Assembly: GCA_006227095.1 (NCBI GenBank)
Contig: SBFZ01000203.1
Location: 1 to 5,242, forward strand
DNA: 5,242 nt
Reading direction: 5' to 3'
From: Bacteroidota bacterium
Lineage (GTDB): Bacteria > Bacteroidota > Bacteroidia > Bacteroidales > VadinHA17
Under the pieces are notes generated by a model that did no database searches, was not told where the DNA came from, and saw only the letters and a list, made by a program, of their open reading frames with translations. A program made the translations under genes and the position numbers. Numbering within the stretch: the first letter of the stretch is position 1; every line of letters starts with the position of its first letter. Below, piece after piece: positions 1 through 5,242 of this stretch.

Positions 1-857
1 TTTTCGGGGTTGCCACCCAGGTTGGCCACCGACTTTTTGAAAGAGGCTCCGGCATGGGTAACCGGCTGTCCATGGGTTGATGTTTTTCCCTCGAAGCTGT
101 TGCCGGCCTCGTCGATAAGACCTTTGCCCATAACGGTCCTTCCTATGATGAGAACAGGTTTTACATTCTCATCAGCAGCCAGGCGGAGTGCCCCGCGAAT
201 CTGGTCATGACTGTGCCCGTCAATCTCCATGACGCGCCATCCCCATGACCTGTACTTGGCAGCAGTGTCTTCGGATGTTACTGCAGAAGTCTCGGTTGAA
301 AGCTGGATGTCATTGGAGTCATAGAACATGATCAGGTTGCTCAGACCCAGGTGTCCGGCAAGCCTGCCTGCTCCCTGTGAAATCTCTTCCTGGATTCCGC
401 CGTCAGATATGTAGGTATAAATCTTGTGTTCAAAGATTCTTCCGAACCTTGCTGTGAGGAAACGTTCTGCTATGGCTGCACCGACAGCCATGGTATGCCC
501 CTGACCGAGAGGTCCGGATGTATTCTCTACTCCGCGCATTATGTCGAGTTCGGGATGGCCTGGCGTCACACTGCCCCACTGGCGGAATTGCATAATATCA
601 TCAACGGAAAAAAGTCCTGTCAGCGTCAGCACTGAATACAGCATCGGCGACATATGCCCCGGGTCCAGGAAGAAACGGTCCCGGTTTATCCACTGCGGGT
701 CAGCAGGGTCAAACCGGAGGAATTCAGAGTAAAGGATGTGAATAAAATCAGCTCCTCCCATTGCCCCGCCGGGGTGACCTGAATTGGCCTTTTCGACCAT
801 TGCCATCGATAGGATACGGATATTGTCTGCTGCGCGTTCGTTTACGTTTTTGATCAT
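1..857 (-). CDS. tkt: Transketolase, N-terminal part (gene continues past the left edge)
   Basis: Thiamine-diphosphate (ThDP) enzyme of the non-oxidative pentose phosphate pathway, moving two-carbon units between sugar phosphates in the cytoplasm. Only residues 1-285 of an expected ~670 are present: the pyrophosphate-binding domain. Visible landmarks are SGHPGGAMG (26-34, His28), DPGHMSP (65-71, His68), His101, GPLGQG (115-120), the ThDP/metal motif SDGGIQEE (151-158, Asp152, Glu157) with its Asn in FYDSN (178-182), and STHGQP near residue 265, whose His is a family active-site residue. These line up within a few positions of E. coli TktA. The motif starts SDG where many transketolases have GDG. 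The reading frame is open to position 1. The ATG at 857 gives the normal family N-terminus (MIKNVNERAADNIR); no Shine-Dalgarno is visible. A 228-bp gap separates it from gnd upstream, so it may be transcribed separately. The segment around GNSFEGKTSTHGQP resembles full-length Bacteroidota transketolases, so I read it as a single-chain enzyme and not a split N-terminal subunit, although the C-terminus is not visible. Confidence 0.95.
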   Translation of the reverse strand, partial: MIKNVNERAADNIRILSMAMVEKANSGHPGGAMGGADFIHILYSEFLRFDPADPQWINRDRFFLDPGHMSPMLYSVLTLTGLFSVDDIMQFRQWGSVTPGHPELDIMRGVENTSGPLGQGHTMAVGAAIAERFLTARFGRIFEHKIYTYISDGGIQEEISQGAGRLAGHLGLSNLIMFYDSNDIQLSTETSAVTSEDTAAKYRSWGWRVMEIDGHSHDQIRGALRLAADENVKPVLIIGRTVMGKGLIDEAGNSFEGKTSTHGQPVTHAGASFKKSVANLGGNPE

Positions 858-1085
858 GATGATATTAATCTTGAATTTCAGGGTAAAAATAGGGAAAAAA
901 GTCTCACTGGCATCCTTCCGGCCATTACATATTCAGGTGTATAAATGCCGTCTGCAATACCCGGCAATATTCCAGTTTACAGTGAAGTGTCCGCCATTAA
1001 CTCAGGGTTACCAGGCGGAGGAGTTACTACATGTGCCACCACCTCAGACATTGAAGCCATCCGGAGAGGTCAGGCCTTCAATGGG
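858..1085. other. Intergenic region between gnd and tkt
   Basis: This 228-bp gap holds no credible gene; the open frames crossing it on either strand are out-of-frame extensions of tkt or gnd shadows. It is the only gap in the window long enough for a promoter, and on the minus strand it should hold the 3' end of the gnd transcript and the leader of tkt. The last ~40 bases before the tkt ATG are A/T-rich on the minus strand. I find no convincing Bacteroidota-type promoter (TTG ... TAnnTTTG). A weak sigma70-like pair, TTGCCG (962-967) and TATACA (939-944), is spaced 17 bp apart but matches only 4 of 6 positions in each box. Confidence 0.6.
1050..1082 (-). repeat. Inverted repeat (hairpin) just after gnd; possible weak terminator
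   Basis: ATTGAAG at 1050-1056 pairs with CTTCAAT at 1076-1082. CC/GG pairs next to this stem extend it past a one-base bulge, leaving a loop of about 15 bases. It begins 3 bp beyond the gnd stop codon, where a transcript end would be expected. No T-run follows it on the minus strand, so it is not a textbook intrinsic terminator; it could stabilise the mRNA 3' end or be chance. Confidence 0.35.
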
Positions 1086-2534
1086 TCATGCATTATATGT
1101 TGATGAGGCGGTATCCCCGCCGCGGCCTGTCCAGTTTGTATGGAAGAATTCACCCTCGGGTTTGTCGGTACGCTGATATGTATGTGCACCGAAGTAATCA
1201 CGCTGTGCCTGAAGCAGGCTGGCAGGAAGCCATGCAGAGCGATAGCTGTCGAACCATGCCAGGGCTGCACTCATGGCAGGAACAGGGATGCCGGTTTTTA
1301 CTGCATGGGCTATCACCCGCCGCCAGCTTCCGCTGTTCTCCCCAAGGATGCCGGTAAAGTAGGCGTCTGTGACGAGATTGGGAAGCGAGGGTTCGTTCCT
1401 GTATGCTTCGTAGATCTTATTGAGGAAGGCTGAGCGGATTATGCATCCTCCCCGCCATATCATGGCGATTTCGCCATAATTAAGATCCCATTTGTATTCG
1501 GTGGCCGCATTCCTGAGCAGGTTGAATCCCTGTGCATAGGAGACTATTTTTGAAGCGTAGAGGGCCTTGCGTATATCATCAACGAACTGTTTTTTGTCTG
1601 TCAGTATGGTTTCATCCGGACCACTGAAGAGAGATGATGCTGCAACCCTCTCTTTTTTCATGGATGAGATGAACCGGGCGAAGACTGATTCTCCAATGAG
1701 ACTCAGGGGCACACCATGGTCAAGGGCGCTGACAACAGTCCATTTGCCGGTTCCCTTCTGGCCTGCTGAGTCGAGTATTTTTGTGACCATGGGCTGACCG
1801 TCAGTATCCCTGAACCGGAGAATCTCACCTGTAATCTGTATCAGGTATGAGTCAAGCTCTCCCTTATTCCACTCATCGAAAATATCAGCCATCTCATCAT
1901 AGGTAAAGGCACCGGAGCTTAGCATCAGGTGGTAAGCCTCGCATATAAGCTGCATATCACCGTATTCGATGCCGTTGTGGGCCATCTTGACAAAGTGTCC
2001 TGCTCCGTTGTCGCCTATCCAGGTAACGCACGGGGTGCCGTCAGAGGCGCGTGCCGCAATCGCATGGAAAATATCCTTAACATGGGGCCATGCCTCCCTG
2101 GATCCGCCGGGCATCATTGAAGGACCCAGCAAGGCCCCTTCCTCCCCACCCGAGACTCCTGTGCCGATATAAAGCAAACCCTTGCTCTCAACGTAGGCAG
2201 TTCTTCTGATGGTATCAGGGAAATGGGAGTTTCCTCCTTCAATTATTATGTCACCCTTTTCAAGCAGTGGGATTATCATCTCTATGAAGTCATCAACCGG
2301 TTTGCCGGCCTTGACCATCAGCATCACCTTCCTTGGCCTGCTGAGATTTGAGATCAATTCTTCAAGCGAGTAAGATGGTATTAGTTTTTTACCCTTGCCG
2401 CGGCCGTTCACAAAGTCGGTCACTTTTTCGGTGGTACGGTTGTAAACTGCAACTGTGTATCCGCGACTTTCAATGTTGAGCACCAGGTTCTCACCCATTA
2501 CCGCAAGTCCTATCAGTCCAATGTCTGCTTTCAT
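1086..2534 (-). CDS. gnd: 6-phosphogluconate dehydrogenase, decarboxylating
   Basis: Oxidises and decarboxylates 6-phosphogluconate to ribulose 5-phosphate with reduction of NADP+, the last step of the oxidative pentose phosphate branch; cytoplasmic and usually dimeric. At 482 residues it is full length (family 468-483). The N-terminal Rossmann domain opens with GLIGLAVMGENL (6-17) and has YNRTTEK (31-37), whose Asn-Arg-Thr is typical of NADP-preferring members. Substrate and catalytic motifs follow: EGGNSHFPDT (99-108), GVSGGEEGALLGPSMMPGG (126-144, Ser128-Gly129-Gly130), and HFVKMAHNGIEYGD (180-193) with Lys183 and Glu190, numbered as in the well-studied sheep enzyme. QKGTGKWT (259-266) and the C-terminal QRDYFGAHTYQRTD (444-457, Arg445, His451), which reaches into the partner subunit, are also intact. 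The ATG starts 15 bp after the pdxB stop, behind an A/T-rich stretch without a Shine-Dalgarno, implying co-transcription. Its usual partners zwf and pgl are not in the window. Confidence 0.97.
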   Translation of the reverse strand: MKADIGLIGLAVMGENLVLNIESRGYTVAVYNRTTEKVTDFVNGRGKGKKLIPSYSLEELISNLSRPRKVMLMVKAGKPVDDFIEMIIPLLEKGDIIIEGGNSHFPDTIRRTAYVESKGLLYIGTGVSGGEEGALLGPSMMPGGSREAWPHVKDIFHAIAARASDGTPCVTWIGDNGAGHFVKMAHNGIEYGDMQLICEAYHLMLSSGAFTYDEMADIFDEWNKGELDSYLIQITGEILRFRDTDGQPMVTKILDSAGQKGTGKWTVVSALDHGVPLSLIGESVFARFISSMKKERVAASSLFSGPDETILTDKKQFVDDIRKALYASKIVSYAQGFNLLRNAATEYKWDLNYGEIAMIWRGGCIIRSAFLNKIYEAYRNEPSLPNLVTDAYFTGILGENSGSWRRVIAHAVKTGIPVPAMSAALAWFDSYRSAWLPASLLQAQRDYFGAHTYQRTDKPEGEFFHTNWTGRGGDTASSTYNA

Positions 2535-2549
2535 TTTAAAATTCTATGG

Positions 2550-3824
2550 TTATTGTTGTTTGGTTATTCTGAATCCCAGTTCTGACATGATCCGTGCTGC
2601 CCCGGCATCACCGGTCTTCACGGTGTATGAGCCGAATTCACGCCTTATCCTGTAGTTGTCGCGAAGGTACTCGAAATTTTCCTTTCCGTTCCGGAACAGA
2701 TTGTCGTCCTCCTCTATCGGATAGGTATGATGAACGGCGGTTGCCACCAGGTCAACTGAGCGGCCAGGTGTCTGGCGTGATCCGCCGGGATGTGTGAGGT
2801 CAATCACCGGTTCTGCCGGCTGCGGCAGCGCCGCCGGCACCCATTCTGTCAGGGGGAGGTACAGTTCTTGTGCCACCCTCCTGACGGAACTGATTGTGGC
2901 ATTTGCCTTGCCGTCAACCGAATACCCGGCTATGTGCGGGGTGGCAATGTCAGCCAGGTCAACCAGTTGAGGGTCTGCTGCCGGTTCACCCTCCCAGACG
3001 TCAAGGGCGGCGCCGCGCAACAGGCCTGTCTTCAGCGCTTCACGGAGTGCGGTGTTGTCAACTACCTCTCCTCGTGATGTGTTGACAAGAATGGCACTCC
3101 TTTTCATCAGCGGGAGATTTTCCTTGTTGAGAAGGTGAAAAGTTTTGTCTTCACCCTCACGGGTAAGCGGAACGTGGAGAGTAAGTATATCGCTCTCTGT
3201 CAGAAGTTTGTGGAGATGGTGAAATTCAGTGTCGGCAGTTTTATGAATTGTGTCTGCAGTTTCATGAATTGTGCCTTGAGTTTCATGAATTGTGCCGGCA
3301 GTTTCATGAATTGTGCCTGCAGTTCCTTGTTGAGCCCCGGCCTGTAATGTTACTGCCTGTCTTCCCTCAGATCTTTCCCGGGGAGGGTCATTGAGAATAA
3401 CACGCATACCCAGTGCACGTGCAGCCCTTTCCACCTTTGATCCTACGTTCCCCACACCCACAACTCCCAGTGTCATCGTCTGCAGGTCAAGGTTGTGTTT
3501 CCCGGCCAGGAAGAGGAGGAGGGATGTTATATACTGCATCACCGAGCCGGAGTTGCATCCCGGGGCACTGGCCCATACAATGCCATTGGCTTCCAGCCAT
3601 TTCGTGTCGATATGATCATAACCGATTGTTGCCGAAGCCACTATCCTGACGCTGCTGCCTTTGAGCAGGTCTGAATTGCATTTCGTTCGTGTCCGCACGA
3701 TGAGGGCATCGGCATCTTTAACCGTCCGCGCGTCTATCTGGCGGCCCGGACTGTAAACCACATCCGCCCACCGTTCAAAGACTCCCCTGATGAAGGGTAT
3801 TTTTTCGTCAATAACGATCTTCAT
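2550..3824 (-). CDS. pdxB: 4-phosphoerythronate dehydrogenase with an inserted heptapeptide repeat
   Basis: Oxidises 4-phospho-D-erythronate to 2-oxo-3-hydroxy-4-phosphobutanoate, the second step of the DXP-dependent route to pyridoxal 5'-phosphate; a cytoplasmic NAD-linked enzyme of the D-2-hydroxyacid dehydrogenase superfamily. The N-terminus MKIVIDEKIPF and the stretches SATIGYDHID (64-73) and APGCNSGSV (87-95) are typical of PdxB. The NAD-binding loop is GVVGVGNVGS (120-129), with Asp146 as the likely ribose-binding acid. Catalytic residues are Arg251 (NTSRGEVVD), a Glu in DVWEGEP (275-281) and His297 (TPHIAGYSVDGK, PdxB-type rather than general dehydrogenase). Residues ~330-424 form the extra C-terminal domain used for dimerisation in PdxB. 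At 424 residues it exceeds E. coli PdxB (about 380), largely because of ~45 extra residues at about 155-200, including four copies of an AGTIHET-like heptad. The frame stays open through the insert. The gene lies 60 bp after the LarA-like gene and 15 bp before gnd. Confidence 0.94.
   Translation of the reverse strand: MKIVIDEKIPFIRGVFERWADVVYSPGRQIDARTVKDADALIVRTRTKCNSDLLKGSSVRIVASATIGYDHIDTKWLEANGIVWASAPGCNSGSVMQYITSLLLFLAGKHNLDLQTMTLGVVGVGNVGSKVERAARALGMRVILNDPPRERSEGRQAVTLQAGAQQGTAGTIHETAGTIHETQGTIHETADTIHKTADTEFHHLHKLLTESDILTLHVPLTREGEDKTFHLLNKENLPLMKRSAILVNTSRGEVVDNTALREALKTGLLRGAALDVWEGEPAADPQLVDLADIATPHIAGYSVDGKANATISSVRRVAQELYLPLTEWVPAALPQPAEPVIDLTHPGGSRQTPGRSVDLVATAVHHTYPIEEDDNLFRNGKENFEYLRDNYRIRREFGSYTVKTGDAGAARIMSELGFRITKQQ
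3237..3320 (-). repeat. Four tandem 21-bp repeats inside pdxB
   Basis: Four consecutive 21-bp units share the plus-strand core ATGAATTGTG (TTTCATGAATTGTGCC in three of them) and differ at a few positions. Read in the pdxB frame they encode AGTIHET (169-175), AGTIHET (176-182), QGTIHET (183-189) and ADTIHKT (190-196). Decayed partial copies flank them: QGT (166-168) and ADTEF (197-201). Because 21 is a multiple of 3, gain or loss of a unit keeps the frame. Each core contains the 8-bp palindrome TTCATGAA, except the unit at the 3' end of the gene's repeat, which has TTTATGAA. Confidence 0.93.
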
Positions 3825-3884
3825 ATCAGTTTTCCCATTCGGTTGTTTTCACAGGTCCTGTCTTCCTCTTTTCCTTCTCCGGGG

Positions 3885-5171
3885 TTATCTGCTGTTTCCC
3901 TCAGTCCCTTTGTCTGCAGACTTCCATAGTCCGGTTGCGGGATTGGAAATGAAATAAAACTCCTCCCCGTCGGTGGTCCTGTGGAATCCTGTCTGCAGGT
4001 TCCGCGGGTTGTACTTTTCTGACAGGTAATCAATCTCGCCGAAACTGTAACCGACTGACTCAACCTCCTGACGGGTGAGGTGCCCGGCTGCATAGGTTAC
4101 CCTGAATCTGTTCTCTGGCGATCCGTGTATGAGATGTGCTGCGGCGCTCAGGTTCTCCTGAAGGTCCTTGTTGGCCTCCGTGAAGGCAAGAATCTCAGGG
4201 GTTGTGCGGTACCCATATTTCCTTATAAGCCGGTCTATTGCAGGATCTTCGCCGAATGTCCTGACACCGGGAGCAAGAACTATCAGTTCCCCTTCATCGG
4301 CAATCGCCATTCGTGTGCGGTATATGCTCTTGTTTCCAAGCCATGTGCTTTTGAACTCCTCAGGGTCAAGCCATACGACCACCTTTTTCAGGCGTTGAGG
4401 CAGGGTGGTGAAGTTGAGTTCACGGGAGAGGGCAGCCGCCTGCCTGAAGCATTCAATGTCATCGCCGGTAAAAAGGCCCCTGATACCCAGACGTCCTTCG
4501 CTGTCAGGTGCCACCACGGTAAGGATATAAATCAGCGGAAGGCGCGGTGCAGCTATTTCTGAAGCTTTGTTAAGCACTGCCCTGACAGGGTTGTCGGTGG
4601 TGCCGAGGATATTTTCTATCCCGTGCACAGCACCAATGAAATGGCTCTTGTTGATGGCTTCACTGCCTCCGCAGCCAACAAAGACATTCTTGTTGTAGTT
4701 GGCCATACCTGTTACCTCATGCGGCACAACCTGGCCAACGGAGATTATCAGGTCATGATCTCCGGAGGCCAGAAGCCGGTTCACCTGCACCGGGTAATCA
4801 AATGTGAGCCGCCCGCCGGTCACGCCGGAGATGAATGAAGAGGGTACCCGGCCAAGCTCCTCAATGTCAGTCCGCCAGCGGTGTTCCCTGAAGAGGCCTG
4901 CCGGGGTTCTGCCATACATTTTCCGGATTTCATCCAGAGTCATCGGTATATGGGTCCCGAGAGCCGGAAGGATATCCGTCAGCCTGTCTCCGAGCTTCTC
5001 CCACAGAAGCTCCGTAATCATTCCGGCACCGGAGTGGGCACGGGTGATGTCGGGAGGAAGTATCATCACTTTCTTCCGGTCTCCGAATCTGTCAAGTATG
5101 ACATCAACGGCAGCTGCTGCCTTTTCCCTGCCGATCACCCTGTCAGGGCTGTTTTCCGTATAGTAGACCAT
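3885..5171 (-). CDS. LarA-family nickel-pincer-dependent 2-hydroxyacid racemase/epimerase homologue
   Basis: Member of the lactate racemase (LarA, DUF2088) superfamily, cytoplasmic enzymes that invert the alpha-carbon of 2-hydroxy acids by hydride transfer to and from a nickel-pincer nucleotide bound to a lysine. At 428 residues it is full length. Comparing with remembered L. plantarum LarA, PPDITRAHSGAG (39-50) matches the N-terminal DxTR motif; GTHIPMT (72-78) supplies His74 (LarA His108); VVPHEVTGMANYNK (148-161) supplies His151 and Lys161 (LarA His174 and the cofactor lysine 184); His177 in NKSHFIG matches nickel ligand His200. The spacings 151-161-177 equal 174-184-200 exactly. Lys281 (GNKSIYRTR) probably matches Lys298. 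The substrate is unknown: family members act on lactate, malate, aromatic hydroxy acids or gluconate, and the sugar-acid neighbours make a sugar acid attractive but unproven. Cofactor genes larB, larC and larE are not in the window. The ATG at 5171 is the first start after an in-frame stop. The gene probably leads the operon with pdxB and gnd. Confidence 0.88.
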   Translation of the reverse strand: MVYYTENSPDRVIGREKAAAAVDVILDRFGDRKKVMILPPDITRAHSGAGMITELLWEKLGDRLTDILPALGTHIPMTLDEIRKMYGRTPAGLFREHRWRTDIEELGRVPSSFISGVTGGRLTFDYPVQVNRLLASGDHDLIISVGQVVPHEVTGMANYNKNVFVGCGGSEAINKSHFIGAVHGIENILGTTDNPVRAVLNKASEIAAPRLPLIYILTVVAPDSEGRLGIRGLFTGDDIECFRQAAALSRELNFTTLPQRLKKVVVWLDPEEFKSTWLGNKSIYRTRMAIADEGELIVLAPGVRTFGEDPAIDRLIRKYGYRTTPEILAFTEANKDLQENLSAAAHLIHGSPENRFRVTYAAGHLTRQEVESVGYSFGEIDYLSEKYNPRNLQTGFHRTTDGEEFYFISNPATGLWKSADKGTEGNSR

Positions 5172-5242
5172 GTCATTTTCCTTTTCTCCGCCGGGCCTTC
5201 CTGGTGCAGAACCGGTTTGTCCGTGCCAGTGTCAGAGAGGCC
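5172..5242 (-). other. Upstream leader of the LarA-like gene, cut by the window edge
   Basis: These 71 bp precede the LarA-like ATG. They hold an in-frame TGA (5232-5234) that could be only the frame boundary, or could be the stop of another minus-strand gene ending here; too little sequence remains to tell. I see no recognisable promoter or operator. Confidence 0.4.
5178..5188 (-). promoter_or_regulatory. Purine-rich ribosome-binding site of the LarA-like gene
   Basis: On the minus strand GAGAAAAGGAA lies just upstream of the ATG at 5171, with AGGA about 7 bases from the start. It is the clearest Shine-Dalgarno-like stretch at any of the four starts. Together with the in-frame TGA at 5232-5234, and the absence of any ATG, GTG or TTG in frame between them, it fixes this start. 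Confidence 0.5.

Noticed and set aside
399..407. SDG instead of GDG at the start of the transketolase ThDP motif as a possible defect
   Set aside because: The metal-binding Asp and downstream Asn are intact, and I recall the same SDGGIQEE form in other Bacteroidota transketolases, so it looks like lineage variation.
1..857. Possibility that tkt is a split N-terminal transketolase subunit
   Set aside because: The frame is still open at residue 285, beyond the usual end of split subunits as I recall them, and the terminal sequence resembles full-length Bacteroidota enzymes; the window edge prevents a final decision.
939..967. Possible sigma70-like promoter ahead of tkt (TTGCCG and TATACA)
   Set aside because: Each box matches only 4 of 6 consensus positions, and the probable host phylum uses a different promoter consensus, so it is not listed as a feature.
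784..1176. Plus-strand 130-codon open frame crossing the gnd-tkt gap
   Set aside because: It overlaps the 5' end of tkt and the 3' end of gnd antisense, its translation has no recognisable domain, and both overlapped genes are certain.
3135..3347. Plus-strand open frame with repeated SFMNCA units
   Set aside because: The repeat is simply the antisense reading of the 21-bp pdxB repeats. The pdxB frame is backed by strong family motifs on both sides.
3821..4093. Minus-strand 90-codon open frame whose stop overlaps the pdxB ATG (ATGA), as in translationally coupled genes
   Set aside because: Most of it lies out of frame inside the C-terminal coding region of the LarA-like gene, which is intact in the other frame. 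Its translation is low-complexity in Ser, Thr, Arg and Pro with no recognisable domain.
4080..4562. Plus-strand 160-codon open frame, the longest antisense frame in the window
   Set aside because: It is wholly antisense to the LarA-like gene and shows no recognisable motif; it is expected as a shadow in a sequence with few stops on the opposite strand.

Overview
The window carries four genes, all on the minus strand and read from right to left: a nickel-pincer-dependent racemase/epimerase homologue of the LarA family (3885-5171), 4-phosphoerythronate dehydrogenase pdxB (2550-3824), decarboxylating 6-phosphogluconate dehydrogenase gnd (1086-2534), and the first 285 codons of a transketolase that runs off the left edge (1-857). 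About 90% of the sequence is coding. I see no RNA gene, mobile element or CRISPR array.

The likely source is a member of the Bacteroidota, of moderate GC content. The transketolase and PdxB resemble versions I know from that phylum: the transketolase has an SDGGIQEEISQG cofactor motif and a GNSFEGKTSTHGQP segment, and the PdxB has a C-terminal HHTYPIEEDDNLF stretch. Three of the four starts lack a clear Shine-Dalgarno sequence and instead sit behind A/T-rich or purine-rich stretches, which also fits. This placement is inferred from remembered family features, not from a search.

Layout, in transcription order. 5172-5242 is a short leader with a purine-rich ribosome-binding site and an in-frame stop that fixes the LarA-like start. 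The LarA-like gene is followed after 60 bp by pdxB, and pdxB after only 15 bp by gnd; no terminator is visible between them, so these three probably form one operon. A 228-bp gap (858-1085) with a hairpin just past the gnd stop and no gene then precedes the transketolase, which may have its own promoter.

The genes share a theme of sugar phosphates and sugar acids. Gnd makes ribulose 5-phosphate; transketolase interconverts pentose phosphates and yields erythrose 4-phosphate; oxidised erythrose 4-phosphate (4-phosphoerythronate) is the PdxB substrate on the way to pyridoxal phosphate. The LarA-like enzyme belongs to a superfamily that inverts the alpha-carbon of 2-hydroxy acids, and its substrate here cannot be read from sequence. 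The two items most worth following up are this enzyme, whose cofactor-binding and catalytic residues are all in place, and an in-frame 21-bp tandem repeat that inserts four heptapeptide copies into the NAD-binding domain of PdxB.
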